Notes: generated by a model from the letters alone, not told the origin. Positions 8,137-17,907 are shown, counted from the first letter of the stretch. The stretch is DNA of 64,000 nt from Flavobacterium caseinilyticum (GCF_004349085.1 NZ_SMFM01000009.1:94133-158132); one strand, 5' to 3'. Program-made: numbers and translations.

Positions 8137-8625
8137 ATGTTCAAAATAAAAAATATAATCACATTACTCTCCCTGATAGCAACTGTTTCTATAGCAAGTG
8201 CACAAATAAAAATAGGAGATTCTTTTCCAGATGTTCAGCTTCAAAACAATAAGAACGCTACAGTTAAACTAAATACTTTTAAAGGAAAAACAGTTTTGGT
8301 AGATTTTTGGGCATCATGGTGCGCACCTTGCCGAATGGCTAACAAAAAATTGGTAAAAATGTATGACCAATACAAAGGTCAGAATTTTGAAATTGTTGGA
8401 ATTTCAATTGATATCGATAAATCAAAATGGTTAAAAGCCATTGAAAAAGACAAAATGAAACACCAGCAATTAATCGACCCGAAAGGTTTTGATGCCAAAA
8501 CGGCTGTGGCTTTTGGAGTTGAAGCACTGCCTGAAACCTATCTTTTTGATGCATCAGGAAAACTGATTGCCATAAACCCAACCGAAGCACAAATAATTGC
8601 TCAAATCAAAAAAAACAAAAAATAA
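8137..8625 (+). CDS. TlpA-family thioredoxin-like protein
   Basis: The start at 8137 gives a signal peptide (MFKIKNIITLLSLIATVSIASAQ). An upstream-extended frame overlaps the HMA gene and is rejected. The domain carries WASWCAPCRM (Cys62 and Cys65) and a cis-Pro region EALPETYLFD, the hallmarks of TlpA/ResA thioredoxins. It would reduce periplasmic disulfides, probably keeping neighbouring HMA CxxC sites reduced. The stop at 8623-8625 is followed one base later by the ATG of the next gene, so translation is probably coupled. Electrons could come from the DsbD at 10119. Confidence 0.88.
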   Translation: MFKIKNIITLLSLIATVSIASAQIKIGDSFPDVQLQNNKNATVKLNTFKGKTVLVDFWASWCAPCRMANKKLVKMYDQYKGQNFEIVGISIDIDKSKWLKAIEKDKMKHQQLIDPKGFDAKTAVAFGVEALPETYLFDASGKLIAINPTEAQIIAQIKKNKK

Positions 8626-8626
8626 A

Positions 8627-9154
8627 ATGAAAACATTACATATAAAATTCGTAGCCGCTACACTTTTAGTATTATTAACTGGTGTAAAATCATATTCTCA
8701 AATCACTAAAGCCGAAATAATGGCAACAGGATTAACTTGCTCTATGTGTTCTAATGCTATAAACAAACAGTTAAAATCCTTAACTCAAGTTGATAGTATT
8801 GGTACCGATTTAAACACCAATACCTTTACTGTTTACTTTAAGAAAAACAATACATTACAACCTAAAGTGTTGAAAAATGCGGTTGAGAAAGCTGGTTTTT
8901 TTGTAGGTTCTATGGTCTTGACCGCAAAGTTTGATACTCCAAAAATTGAAGATAATGCAACAGTAAAAATCGATGATGTTACGTATACTTTTATAGATAC
9001 TAAAAACGCAGTAGCTGATACAGAAGCAAAATTCAGAGTTTTGGATAAAGGTTTTGTAACCCAAAAAGAGTATAAAAAACTAATTAAATCATATTCAAAA
9101 TATCCTGGTTATGCCACGGAAAATGAAAATGATTATTATTTAAAAGCCTTATAA
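8627..9154 (+). CDS. Periplasmic HMA-like protein with CSMC motif
   Basis: The ATG at 8627, one base after the TlpA stop, gives a signal peptide (FVAATLLVLLTGVKSYSQ). An HMA-like fold follows, with GLTCSMCSNAINKQL as its metal motif, then an extension of about 90 residues (IDDVTYTFIDTKNAVADTE) not seen in plain HMA proteins. Its 176 residues exceed a single HMA domain. It is probably part of one transcript with TlpA and the outer-membrane protein at 9157, and may be a substrate of TlpA. The extension is unassigned. Confidence 0.8.
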   Translation: MKTLHIKFVAATLLVLLTGVKSYSQITKAEIMATGLTCSMCSNAINKQLKSLTQVDSIGTDLNTNTFTVYFKKNNTLQPKVLKNAVEKAGFFVGSMVLTAKFDTPKIEDNATVKIDDVTYTFIDTKNAVADTEAKFRVLDKGFVTQKEYKKLIKSYSKYPGYATENENDYYLKAL

Positions 9155-9156
9155 AA

Positions 9157-9963
9157 ATGAAATATCTATCAATTGTTTTCTTATTACTTGTTTCATTCAA
9201 AATAGATGCACAGGAATTATTTGTAGTAACCGAACCCGCTAGTAATGTTCCGGCGGGTTCTATTGGGGTTCGGGTTGGTCAATCTCTTATGAAAAATCAA
9301 CTGGAAAGTGGGTCTATGTATAATTTAACGCCCGAAGTTACTTGGGGAATAAATAAAAATATCATGGTTCGTACCTCAGCTTTTCTTAGTAACCAAGAAA
9401 ATGGATTGGGACTTAAAGGTGGTGGTTTTTATGCTAAATATCGTTTCTTTTCTGTAGATGATTTACAAAGTCATTTTAGGATGGCTGCCTTTGGACGATA
9501 CAGTTATAATAACTCTTTTATTAATCAGGAAGCTATAGACTTAATGGGAGGAAACTCTGGTTACGAAGCTGGTCTGGTAGCTACTCAGTTAATCCATAAA
9601 GTTGCCATAAGTTCTTCTGTAAGTTACGCGCGGGCACTTAATAACAGTGATTATAGCTTTCCGGATTTTTTGGGTAACAGCGCAGTAAATTATACGTTCT
9701 CAGTAGGGAAATTAATGTATCCAAAAAATTATACAAGTTTTAAACAAACCAACATCAATGCGATGCTGGAATTTACTGGACAAACGATAACCGAAAACGG
9801 AAAATCATATCTGGATGTAGTTCCTTCGATTCAGTTTATCATTAACAGTCAGGCGAGAATTGACCTTGCATACAAAAAAGAATTGTATAGCTCGATGCAA
9901 CGTGCCACATCTGATGGTGTTTTCTTAAAACTGGAATATACTTTTTTTAATGTGACCAAATAA
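9157..9963 (+). CDS. Predicted outer-membrane beta-barrel protein
   Basis: A 268-residue protein with signal peptide (MKYLSIVFLLLVSFKIDAQ), alternating polar/hydrophobic strands (NIMVRTSAFL, GGFYAKYRFF, SFSVGKL-like patterns) and a C-terminal strand rich in aromatics (VFLKLEYTFFNVTK). This is typical of Bacteroidota outer-membrane barrels. It begins 2 bases after the HMA-like gene, so it is probably in its operon. Similar barrels occur at the end of Flavobacteriia copper operons, but I cannot name a substrate. Confidence 0.65.
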   Translation: MKYLSIVFLLLVSFKIDAQELFVVTEPASNVPAGSIGVRVGQSLMKNQLESGSMYNLTPEVTWGINKNIMVRTSAFLSNQENGLGLKGGGFYAKYRFFSVDDLQSHFRMAAFGRYSYNNSFINQEAIDLMGGNSGYEAGLVATQLIHKVAISSSVSYARALNNSDYSFPDFLGNSAVNYTFSVGKLMYPKNYTSFKQTNINAMLEFTGQTITENGKSYLDVVPSIQFIINSQARIDLAYKKELYSSMQRATSDGVFLKLEYTFFNVTK

Positions 9964-10007
9964 ATTACTTCGCCAAGATTTTAATTTAAATCTAAAGTTC
10001 ATAAAAT

Positions 10008-10042
10008 AAGTGTTTCGATGGCAAAAGACCATCGAAACACTT
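10008..10042 (+). terminator. Perfect 14-bp hairpin downstream of the 9157 gene
   Basis: AAGTGTTTCGATGG (10008-10021) pairs fully with CCATCGAAACACTT (10029-10042) around a 7-base loop. It lies in the gap between the outer-membrane gene and dsbD. The following T-tract is short, so termination strength is uncertain. Confidence 0.55.
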
Positions 10043-10118
10043 CCTATGGCTTATCGGGAAATGACACGTGTAAAATCAAATTATCACCAGAACAAATCGT
10101 TCTGATTAAACTTATAAA

Positions 10119-12089
10119 ATGAAGAAAATCTTTTATTTATTACTCTTGGGCTTTGTTTTTGTCAAAGTCCAGGCACAGATTATAAATCCTGTGAAATGGG
10201 AACCTAGAATCGAGAAGAAATCCACCTCAGAATATGTACTTACTTTTAATGGTAATATCGAAGCAGGTTGGCACGTATATTCTCAATTTACACCTGAAGA
10301 TGGTCCTCTTCCTGCCGAATTCATTTTTCATGATAACAAAAGCAATTATGAATTTATTGGAAAAGCAACCGAAAGTGAAACCAAACGAGAGTTTAATGAA
10401 ATCTTTGGTGTCGATGAAATCTTCTTTTCCGATAAAGTTACTTTTACCCAATTAATCAAACAGATTAATCCAGAAAAGGAAATTATACAAGTGGAGCTTT
10501 CTTACCAAGTTTGCATGGAAAACTGTATCAGCGAAACAAAATATTTTGAGTTTGATCTTAAAACGCTTGAAGCAAAAGAAATCCAGGCTTCCGATATTGC
10601 AAACGAAAAAACTACCAAAGCTGATGCAAATACTGCGGTAGAAAAACAACCAGAATCTAATGAATCTGATTCTAGTTTATATATGATTTTCTTTATTGCT
10701 TTCTTATCTGGTTTTGCGGCATTGCTTACTCCTTGCGTGTTTCCAATGATCCCAATGACAGTAAGTTTCTTTACAAAACAAAGCAAAAACAAAGCCAAAG
10801 GAATTAAAAATGCCATTATCTATGGTATTTCAATCGTCTTGATTTATGTATTTCTAGGAACTGTAATTACCTTAATTTTTGGTGCCGATGCACTAAATGC
10901 ATTATCAACCAATGTATGGTTCAATGTTATTTTCTTTGTGTTATTGGTTGTATTTGCATTATCGTTTTTAGGCGCTTTCGAAATTATGTTACCTAATTCC
11001 TGGGCAAATAAAGTGGACCGTCAAGCAGATAAAGGTGGAATCTTAGGAATCGTTTTCATGGCGCTGGCTCTTGCAATAGTTTCCTTTTCTTGTACAGGAC
11101 CAATTATCGGAACATTATTAGTCGAAGCAGCTTCCAAAGGTGGTATAGCACCAATTGTGGGGATGTTAGGTTTTTCTTTTGCTTTAGCATTACCCTTTAT
11201 GTTATTTGCCATGTTCCCAGGTTGGTTAAATACATTACCAAAATCTGGCGGATGGTTAAATACAGTAAAAGTATTTTTAGGTTTTATAGAATTAGCTTTA
11301 GCATTTAAATTCTTGTCTAATGCCGATTTAGTATTGCAATTGCACTGGTTTGAAAGAGAAATATTTTTATCCATTTGGATTGCTATATTTGGAACTTTGG
11401 CATTCTACTTATTCGGAAAAATAACCTTGCCACATGATTCTCCTTCGTCTTCAATTTCAGTAGGAAGATTATCTGTTGGACTAGTGGTATTGGTATTTGC
11501 AATATATCTTATTCCGGGTTTATGGGGTGCTCCATTAAAATTAATAAGTGGCTTTCCTCCACCTATGACCTATAGTGAATCTCCATACGGTGTAGGCGGC
11601 TCAAACAGAGAATCTACATCAGCAATAGTATTACCAGACGGAGCACATAAAGGACCACATGATATTATGGCTTTTACCGATTATGAAAAAGGATTGGCTT
11701 ATGCCAAAAGTGTAAACAAACCTATTCTCTTGGATTTTACAGGATTTGCTTGTGTAAATTGCCGAAAAATGGAAGATTATGTTTGGTCGGATCCTCGCAT
11801 TTTATCTATTTTAAATAATGAAGTAGTTCTTATTTCACTATATGTTGATGACAAAAGAGAATTGCCTATCGAGGAACAATATGTCTCTAAAGAAACTGGC
11901 AAAAAGATAAAATCAATAGGAAACAAATGGAGTGATTTCCAAATCACTCGTTATAAGGCAAACGCTCAGCCGTATTATATCATATTGGATACAAAAGAGA
12001 AAAGTTTAAACCAACCAGTTGGATATATGCCAGACATTACTGAATATGAACAATGGCTGAAATATGGCATTAAACAGTTTCAAAAATAG
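10119..12089 (+). CDS. dsbD: Thiol:disulfide interchange protein DsbD
   Basis: The 656 residues have the three-part DsbD plan: signal peptide and N-terminal periplasmic domain with VCMENCISETKYF (about residues 20-150), an eight-helix membrane domain (about 185-480) with the conserved LTPCVFPMIPMTVSFF and SCTGPIIGTLL, and a C-terminal thioredoxin domain with FACVNCRKMED (Cys545 and Cys548). It moves electrons from cytoplasmic thioredoxin across the inner membrane to periplasmic thiol proteins. Here the natural partners are the TlpA at 8137 and the CxxC metal proteins around it. A strong terminator follows. Confidence 0.93.
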   Translation: MKKIFYLLLLGFVFVKVQAQIINPVKWEPRIEKKSTSEYVLTFNGNIEAGWHVYSQFTPEDGPLPAEFIFHDNKSNYEFIGKATESETKREFNEIFGVDEIFFSDKVTFTQLIKQINPEKEIIQVELSYQVCMENCISETKYFEFDLKTLEAKEIQASDIANEKTTKADANTAVEKQPESNESDSSLYMIFFIAFLSGFAALLTPCVFPMIPMTVSFFTKQSKNKAKGIKNAIIYGISIVLIYVFLGTVITLIFGADALNALSTNVWFNVIFFVLLVVFALSFLGAFEIMLPNSWANKVDRQADKGGILGIVFMALALAIVSFSCTGPIIGTLLVEAASKGGIAPIVGMLGFSFALALPFMLFAMFPGWLNTLPKSGGWLNTVKVFLGFIELALAFKFLSNADLVLQLHWFEREIFLSIWIAIFGTLAFYLFGKITLPHDSPSSSISVGRLSVGLVVLVFAIYLIPGLWGAPLKLISGFPPPMTYSESPYGVGGSNRESTSAIVLPDGAHKGPHDIMAFTDYEKGLAYAKSVNKPILLDFTGFACVNCRKMEDYVWSDPRILSILNNEVVLISLYVDDKRELPIEEQYVSKETGKKIKSIGNKWSDFQITRYKANAQPYYIILDTKEKSLNQPVGYMPDITEYEQWLKYGIKQFQK

Positions 12090-12090
12090 A

Positions 12091-12127
12091 AAAAAGCTGT
12101 CTAAAAATGATTTGGACAGCTTTTTTT
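12091..12127 (+). terminator. Rho-independent terminator after dsbD
   Basis: AAAAAGCTGTC (12091-12101) and GACAGCTTTTT form an 11-bp stem with a 13-base loop, followed by a run of seven T, directly after the dsbD stop. Confidence 0.85.
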
Positions 12128-12189
12128 ATAACGCAATATTTTTAGGGTTAAAAATAATAACTTTTAAAATACTTTGATTTTATTGGGTA

Positions 12190-12276
12190 ATGGTTCTAGT
12201 CTCTAATGAGAAAAAATCTTGTAGTGTAGATGGTTCTTGTTGTGCAGGAGGAAAAGCACCTCCAAAAAAATCATAA
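12190..12276 (+). CDS. Possible 28-residue Cys-rich peptide
   Basis: Between the dsbD terminator and the next hairpin, a short frame encodes MVLVSNEKKSCSVDGSCCAG followed by GKAPPKKS. Its three Cys and basic tail look non-random in this metal locus. An in-frame TGA lies 15 bases upstream of the ATG, so it is not the tail of a longer gene as sequenced. It could be a small metal-binding peptide or a gene remnant. No ribosome-binding site is evident. Confidence 0.3.
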   Translation: MVLVSNEKKSCSVDGSCCAGGKAPPKKS

Positions 12277-12284
12277 ATATTTTA

Positions 12285-12313
12285 AAGAGCGTCCCTATTA
12301 ATGGACGCTTCTT
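12285..12313 (-). terminator. Hairpin between the small peptide and the P-type ATPase
   Basis: AGCGTCC (12288-12294) pairs with GGACGCT (12303-12309). It sits 14 bases past the ATPase stop in the minus direction and could terminate from either side. Confidence 0.5.
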
Positions 12314-12326
12314 ATTAATATCAGAT

Positions 12327-14423
12327 TTAAAACTTCATTCGCTGTATTCTAACTGCATTCAAAATAGCTAATAAAGCCACACCAACATCTGCAAAAACGG
12401 CTTCCCACATTGTAGCTAAACCTCCTGCACCAAGAACCAAAACAACTGCTTTTACAGCGAATGCTAATCCAATGTTCTGATACACTATTTGTTTTGTTTT
12501 TTTACCAATATTTATAGCTGTAAAAATTTTTGTAGGCTGGTCATTTTGAATAACAATATCTGCAGTTTCAATAGTGGCATCGCTTCCTAAACCACCCATT
12601 GCAATTCCGGCATCGGCAAGGGCTACAACCGGCGCATCATTTACACCATCACCAACAAAGGCAATTTTAAGGTTTTGCTTTTTCAATTCTTCTACTTTTT
12701 CTACTTTGTTTTCAGGTAACAAATCGCCATAGGCTTGATCGATATTTAATTCTTTTGCAACAGCATCTGCAACGGCTTGTTTATCTCCCGAAAGCATTAC
12801 GGTTTTGATGTTTATTTTATGCAAACTTTCGATAGCTGTTTTTGCATCTTCTTTTATTTCGTCAGCAATTAGAAAGTATCCTGCATATTTTTGATTGATG
12901 GCAATAACTATTATTGTAAATGGTGTGTTGTCGATTTCAGCATCGTAACTGATATTGAATTTCTTCATTAATTTTACATTTCCTGCCAATATTTCTTTTC
13001 CTTCTACATTACCTTTCAATCCGTGTCCTGCAATTTCTTCGACATCGGTAACTGTTACCTCTTTTTCTGAACCTTTGGCATATTCAATAATAGCAGTTCC
13101 TACCGGATGTGTGGATTTGGTTTCTAATGCTGCTGTGAATTTTATTAAATCAGCTTCCGGAATATCAACGGCTACCACTTTTTGAACTTTAAAAACGCCT
13201 TTGGTCAGCGTTCCAGTTTTGTCCATAACTACTGTTTGAATAGATGCCATTATATCTAGAAAATTCGAGCCTTTTACTAAAATTCCATTTTTACTTGCTG
13301 CACCAATACCTCCAAAATATCCCAAAGGAATAGAAATTACCAGCGCACAAGGACAGGAAATAACCAAGAAAACTAAAGCTCGGTATAACCAATCGTTGAA
13401 GATATAATTTTCTATGAATATCATTGGAACTAAACAAATACAGATTGCCAAAAACACAACTATTGGGGTGTATATTTTAGCAAATTTTCGAATAAATAGT
13501 TCGGTAGGTGCTTTTTTAGCCGTGGCATCTTGCACCATCTCAAGGATTTTTGACAACTTACTATCAGTGTAAGCCGTTGTCACTTCGACTTGAACAACTG
13601 TATTCAGGTTAATCATTCCTGCAAGAACGGTTTCTCCTTTTTGTTTTGTATCTGGTTTGCTTTCTCCTGTTAATGCTGCTGTGTTTAAGGAAGCATTATC
13701 TGAAAGTAATTTTCCGTCGAGTGCTAATTTTTCTCCTGGGCGTAATTGGATTATTTCTCCAATGACAATTTCAGCTGCTTTTTTATCAATAGTATTGCCC
13801 TCTTTGATAACTGTAGCGGTATCTGGTCTTTGATCCAACAATAATTTGATGTTGTTTTTTGCTCTTTGAACTGCCAGTGTTTGAAATACTTCGCCAACGG
13901 CATAAAATAGCATTACGGCAACACCTTCGGGATATTCACCAATAGCGAATGCTCCGATTGTAGCAATACTCATTAATAGGAATTCTGAAAAGATTTCGCC
14001 TTTACGTATGCTTTCAAAAGCTTCTTTTATTACCGGAAAACCAACAGGAGCATAAGCTACTACATACCAAGAAATACGGACCCAGCCAGTGAACCAAGTT
14101 TGTGGAAAATAATTATCAAAACCAATAGCAATGAGTAATAGCACAAAACTTATAACTGCTGGCAAGAACATTTGAAACGTCGTTTGATTACCGCCTGAAT
14201 GGTCGTGTCCGTCATCATCCGAATGCTCATCGTGATTGTGCTGGTCCTTTACTATTTTTTTAGCCTTTGTATCATCGTGTTCGTTGCTACAACAGCTTTC
14301 TTTTTTAGTTTTCTTTTTTACCTGCTTATCTGCCATTTTATTTATTTTTTCTTCTTGTGAACAGCAAGTCATTTTACCTTGAGCATCATAAGTGTGCTTG
14401 TGTTTTGGATCTGTATTTTTCAT
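12327..14423 (-). CDS. Heavy-metal P-type ATPase, Zn/Cd/Pb type
   Basis: The 698 residues contain the P1B ATPase core: membrane helices, TGES actuator motif (ALTGESKPD), SCPCALVISIPLG metal-binding helix, DKTGTLTKG phosphorylation site (Asp), HPVG nucleotide-domain motif and GDGVNDAPVVALADAGIAMG. The CPC motif with downstream features fits the ZntA/CadA group. No N-terminal HMA domain is present. Instead the first 90 residues are Cys/His-rich (MTCCSQEEK, ESCCSNEHDD, DQHNHDEHSDDDGHDHSGG), a probable metal-binding tail. It exports divalent soft metals from the cytoplasm using ATP. A decayed copy of this tail lies at 18853-19030. Confidence 0.93.
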   Translation of the reverse strand: MKNTDPKHKHTYDAQGKMTCCSQEEKINKMADKQVKKKTKKESCCSNEHDDTKAKKIVKDQHNHDEHSDDDGHDHSGGNQTTFQMFLPAVISFVLLLIAIGFDNYFPQTWFTGWVRISWYVVAYAPVGFPVIKEAFESIRKGEIFSEFLLMSIATIGAFAIGEYPEGVAVMLFYAVGEVFQTLAVQRAKNNIKLLLDQRPDTATVIKEGNTIDKKAAEIVIGEIIQLRPGEKLALDGKLLSDNASLNTAALTGESKPDTKQKGETVLAGMINLNTVVQVEVTTAYTDSKLSKILEMVQDATAKKAPTELFIRKFAKIYTPIVVFLAICICLVPMIFIENYIFNDWLYRALVFLVISCPCALVISIPLGYFGGIGAASKNGILVKGSNFLDIMASIQTVVMDKTGTLTKGVFKVQKVVAVDIPEADLIKFTAALETKSTHPVGTAIIEYAKGSEKEVTVTDVEEIAGHGLKGNVEGKEILAGNVKLMKKFNISYDAEIDNTPFTIIVIAINQKYAGYFLIADEIKEDAKTAIESLHKINIKTVMLSGDKQAVADAVAKELNIDQAYGDLLPENKVEKVEELKKQNLKIAFVGDGVNDAPVVALADAGIAMGGLGSDATIETADIVIQNDQPTKIFTAINIGKKTKQIVYQNIGLAFAVKAVVLVLGAGGLATMWEAVFADVGVALLAILNAVRIQRMKF

Positions 14424-14459
14424 TTTTTAATCATTTTAAATTAATTAAGAATATTTTAT

Positions 14460-14927
14460 TTAATCATTTTCGTTTTCCTTACCGTGTTTTATTATCATAT
14501 TTTGCTTCCATTTTATATACCATTTTTGATGGTGTAATGAAAGTAGAAAATACAATGCGCAAGCACCTATTATAGCTATAATAAACATATCTAATCCTAC
14601 CGCAACACCAACTGCTGATGTACACCATACGGTTGCTGCTGTTGTTAATCCGTGTGATGTTCCTGCAGTAGAATTGCGATAAATAATTCCAGCACCTAGA
14701 AAACCAACGCCTGTTACAATATTTGCAATTACTCTTGAAGTATCCGCTGGGTTATTTACCAAATGGGCTGTAATAGCTGTAAACAAAGTTGCGCCAATAC
14801 ATACGGCTGCATACGTTCTTATTCCTGCATCTTGACAGTGTTTTTCTCTATCTAAACCAATAAATCCTCCTAATAAAAAGGAGACAATCAGTTTGGAAAC
14901 AATAATTAATTCTGCATTTATATCCAT
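14460..14927 (-). CDS. MgtC/SapB-family membrane protein
   Basis: A 155-residue protein with four to five membrane segments and the family stretches GGFIGLDREKHCQDAGIRTYA, VTGVGFLGAGIIYR and GLTTAATVWCTSAVGVAVGL. MgtC-family proteins are inner-membrane proteins linked to Mg2+ limitation and regulation of the F-ATPase in some bacteria. Here it lies between the P-type ATPase and a bestrophin gene, 10 bases from the latter, so the pair is probably co-transcribed. A link to metal or ion stress is inferred. Confidence 0.88.
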   Translation of the reverse strand: MDINAELIIVSKLIVSFLLGGFIGLDREKHCQDAGIRTYAAVCIGATLFTAITAHLVNNPADTSRVIANIVTGVGFLGAGIIYRNSTAGTSHGLTTAATVWCTSAVGVAVGLDMFIIAIIGACALYFLLSLHHQKWYIKWKQNMIIKHGKENEND

Positions 14928-14937
14928 AATTTATATA

Positions 14938-15807
14938 TTACATTATATAAAACGATTTTGGCTTTTCTACAATTGGTAAATCTGTATCGCCTATCAATTC
15001 TTTAATATTTATTTCTATTGTTATTGCAAGACTTGTCATTGGAATGTCGGTTGTTACATTTTCGAACGGATCTTGTAATATAATTGCCGTTCGTTCTATG
15101 GCTATAAATATTATAGGTATCAAAGCTGTTAAAAATATTTCTACTAAAACATATTTATCATCTAACCCAAATGGTAAAAGCGTGGCAAAAACATAAATAA
15201 AAAAATGTACCAATAAGCTGTATGATTTTGGAAAAACGGTGTTTTTAATACGTTCGCATTTTCCCATAGAGTCGCACAAGCGACTTAAAGTACTGTCAAT
15301 CTGTATTTGCTTGAAATCGCTAATTTCTAGTTTAGATAGTGCTTCACTATGTTGATTAATTATTGCATTTGGGATGTTGTTTTTTGATAATTTATGTTCT
15401 TTAACATAGTCGTATACTTTTTTTGAATACGATAATTTTCGCAACGATTCTCCTAAAACATAACACCAAATTATTTGACGGTACGCAAAATCCTGCACAA
15501 TTTTAGTGTCTTTTTCTGGTAAAAATTGCTTTACTTGACGTATTAAAGTTCTTGAATCGTTTACTATTGCACCCCAAATTATTCTTGCTTCCCACCATCT
15601 TTCATAAGCTTGGGCTGTTCTAAAAGCCAGTAATAATGATAATGCAGTTCCGATTATGGCACTCATAGCAATTGGTATTTCTATTTTTGACAGAAAACCG
15701 TACTGGTCAGCAATTCCTACTACTATAGCATAGATTAGAATGGCAGTTATGTCAAATTTTATTTGTTTCAAAAATGTGAATATTGATATTCTTTTATTTA
15801 ATAGCAT
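14938..15807 (-). CDS. Bestrophin-family ion channel
   Basis: A 289-residue membrane protein with the bestrophin/UPF0187 signature LLLAFRTAQAYERWWEAR and four hydrophobic segments. Bacterial bestrophins are pentameric channels, often cation-conducting. The gene is 10 bases upstream of mgtC in the same direction. Its presence in a metal island suggests control of membrane potential or divalent cation leak (inference). Confidence 0.88.
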   Translation of the reverse strand: MLLNKRISIFTFLKQIKFDITAILIYAIVVGIADQYGFLSKIEIPIAMSAIIGTALSLLLAFRTAQAYERWWEARIIWGAIVNDSRTLIRQVKQFLPEKDTKIVQDFAYRQIIWCYVLGESLRKLSYSKKVYDYVKEHKLSKNNIPNAIINQHSEALSKLEISDFKQIQIDSTLSRLCDSMGKCERIKNTVFPKSYSLLVHFFIYVFATLLPFGLDDKYVLVEIFLTALIPIIFIAIERTAIILQDPFENVTTDIPMTSLAITIEINIKELIGDTDLPIVEKPKSFYIM

Positions 15808-15868
15808 AAATTAATTTTTTAATTATTTAGACAAAATCCATCTAGAACAAAAACATAATCATTTATAA

Positions 15869-17830
15869 TTAATTACTTTGTTTCATCTTACCATTTTTGA
15901 ATCGTTCACTCGCAGTTTGGTAATAAGAAACAGTTAATTTTTCTAAATCAATTAAATTTTTATTTTCTATTTTTTTCATTATTTTCTTTTCTGCATCCCA
16001 TATATAATTATTTACTTTTTTTCGGTCATTTATTTCTGTAAAATATTTATTCTTTAATAATCCTAATGTTCTATAATTTCCAATTAAAGCTCTTTCTTCA
16101 TTAGGTTTCATTATATTAATATCTTTGCCATAAAGTTCTGTTTGATAATTCCAATTCAAATATCCAAATACTGTTGGCATTAGGTCAATTTGCGATACAA
16201 GTTTATTGATTTTTTGTTTTTGATTATTCAAATTGTAAATCATTGCTGGAATATGATGATTTTCAATATTTATTTCCCATTTACCAGCACTATTGGCACA
16301 ATGGTCAGCAACAATTACAAAAATTGTATTTGAAAACCAAGGTTTTGTTTTCACTTTTTTGATATATTGTCCTAAAGCAAAATCAGTATATTTTACTGCA
16401 CTTTCTCTACTTCCTTGTACCATATTTATTCTTCCATTAGGAAATGAATAGGGTTTATGGTTAGATGTTGTCATTATAAATTGAAAAAAAGGTTTGTTTT
16501 TTTTTGAATTTATATTGGCATATTTTATAGATTGAGTATAACTATCTTCATCACAAATTCCCCAAGCATTTTCAAATGTTACTTCGTTGTCTTCTATTGC
16601 AAATCGTTTTGTTTTAATATTATCAGATAGCGGATTTCCTCTGTTTCTATCTATTATATTAAACCCTTGACCGCCAAAAAAAGTGTTCATATTATCAAAA
16701 TAGCCATCGCCTCCATATATAAAACTTAAATCATAATTTTTCTTTTTTAATATCGTAGCTATTGAAAATATACTTTCATTATTTGGTCTTCTTACAATAC
16801 TGTTTCCTGGTGTTGGTGGAACGCAGAGAGTGAGTGCTTCCATACCTCGAACAGTTCTTGTACCTGTAGCATACATATTAGTAAAGAATATGCTGTTTTT
16901 TGCTAATGCTTCATAATTAGGTGTTAGATTTTGTTGGTTTCCAAATTGTTTTAAAAAATCGGCACTAAAACTTTCAATAGCAATTAAAACTATGTTAGGG
17001 GCTTGTTCTTTTGAGCCACTTACGTTTCTTGTAATCGCATCTTTTTCTTGATTTGTAAATTCTTGATTGTTTTGAAGCAATTCCTTTTTTACTATTTTAT
17101 ATGCTTCTTTGTTAGGCAATGTTTTATAAAATGTTGTATAATCTAACTCGTTTGAATGCAATGCTGAAAAAAAAGAGAAAACACCATTTTTGCTTAATTC
17201 ATTTTCATAATTATTGATGCTCCATTCTGCAAGTTTATTTTTTGCAAAAAAAGCGAAAAGTAATGTTACTAGTAATAAAGGTAAAACATTAAAAAGCCTT
17301 TCTTTAAATTTTGGTTTTTCTGTGAATGTTTCCCTAAAAACATTTTTCTTCTTATAAATGACATATATAATGAAGATTAAAGTAAATAGAACCAAAATTA
17401 TTAATGGGATTGGATAGGATTGATTTATATTTTCAAAAACTTCGTAAGTATATATTAAATAATCAACAGCAATAAAGTTAAACCTTGTATTGAATTCCTC
17501 CCAAAATGGAAATTCCGCAACAAAAGAAAAAATACTAATGAATAGTAAAATACCCATTAAAAAATAAGTAATTACCTTATCAAGTATGCCACCGACAAGT
17601 TTTGAAGGTAAAGCAAGTAGATATGAATAATAAATTGTAGAAAAAAACAAAGCTACTGATAGGTCAAAGAAAAATCCTAAACTGAAAATTTTGATAATTG
17701 AAATAAGAGAAAAATCAATATCATCAAATGATAAAGCATAAAGGGAAATTCTTATCCCGAAAGAAATCAGAACATAAGTTGATATAAATGAATATAGTAA
17801 TGAAAATCGTTTGTTAAATATATTTTTCAT
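15869..17830 (-). CDS. LTA synthase-like sulfatase-fold phosphotransferase
   Basis: The 653 residues have about five N-terminal membrane helices, then an alkaline-phosphatase/sulfatase domain starting NIVLIAIESFSADFLKQFG. The nucleophile Thr is probably in TGTRTVRGMEAL, and metal ligands are in VIVADHCANSAG and NHHIPAMIY. This is the layout of LtaS/OpgB/MdoB-type enzymes, which move phosphoglycerol or phosphoethanolamine groups on the outer face of the inner membrane. In Gram-negative Bacteroidota the acceptor is unknown, possibly lipid A or a glycan. Its location between bestrophin and PAP2 genes suggests envelope remodelling. Confidence 0.88.
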   Translation of the reverse strand: MKNIFNKRFSLLYSFISTYVLISFGIRISLYALSFDDIDFSLISIIKIFSLGFFFDLSVALFFSTIYYSYLLALPSKLVGGILDKVITYFLMGILLFISIFSFVAEFPFWEEFNTRFNFIAVDYLIYTYEVFENINQSYPIPLIILVLFTLIFIIYVIYKKKNVFRETFTEKPKFKERLFNVLPLLLVTLLFAFFAKNKLAEWSINNYENELSKNGVFSFFSALHSNELDYTTFYKTLPNKEAYKIVKKELLQNNQEFTNQEKDAITRNVSGSKEQAPNIVLIAIESFSADFLKQFGNQQNLTPNYEALAKNSIFFTNMYATGTRTVRGMEALTLCVPPTPGNSIVRRPNNESIFSIATILKKKNYDLSFIYGGDGYFDNMNTFFGGQGFNIIDRNRGNPLSDNIKTKRFAIEDNEVTFENAWGICDEDSYTQSIKYANINSKKNKPFFQFIMTTSNHKPYSFPNGRINMVQGSRESAVKYTDFALGQYIKKVKTKPWFSNTIFVIVADHCANSAGKWEINIENHHIPAMIYNLNNQKQKINKLVSQIDLMPTVFGYLNWNYQTELYGKDINIMKPNEERALIGNYRTLGLLKNKYFTEINDRKKVNNYIWDAEKKIMKKIENKNLIDLEKLTVSYYQTASERFKNGKMKQSN

Positions 17831-17907
17831 TTTTTTAAATTGTATTTTTAGTTATGAGAATCCAGAGACCATTTCTCCTTCATCTTTTATTAAAAGAAAT
17901 GTACTTC

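Noticed and set aside
8855..9064. Minus-strand ORF of 69 residues
   Set aside because: Antisense shadow of the HMA-like gene; no homology, signal or start context.
12955..13185. Plus-strand ORF inside the P-type ATPase gene
   Set aside because: Opposite strand to a clearly conserved ATPase domain, with low-complexity composition.
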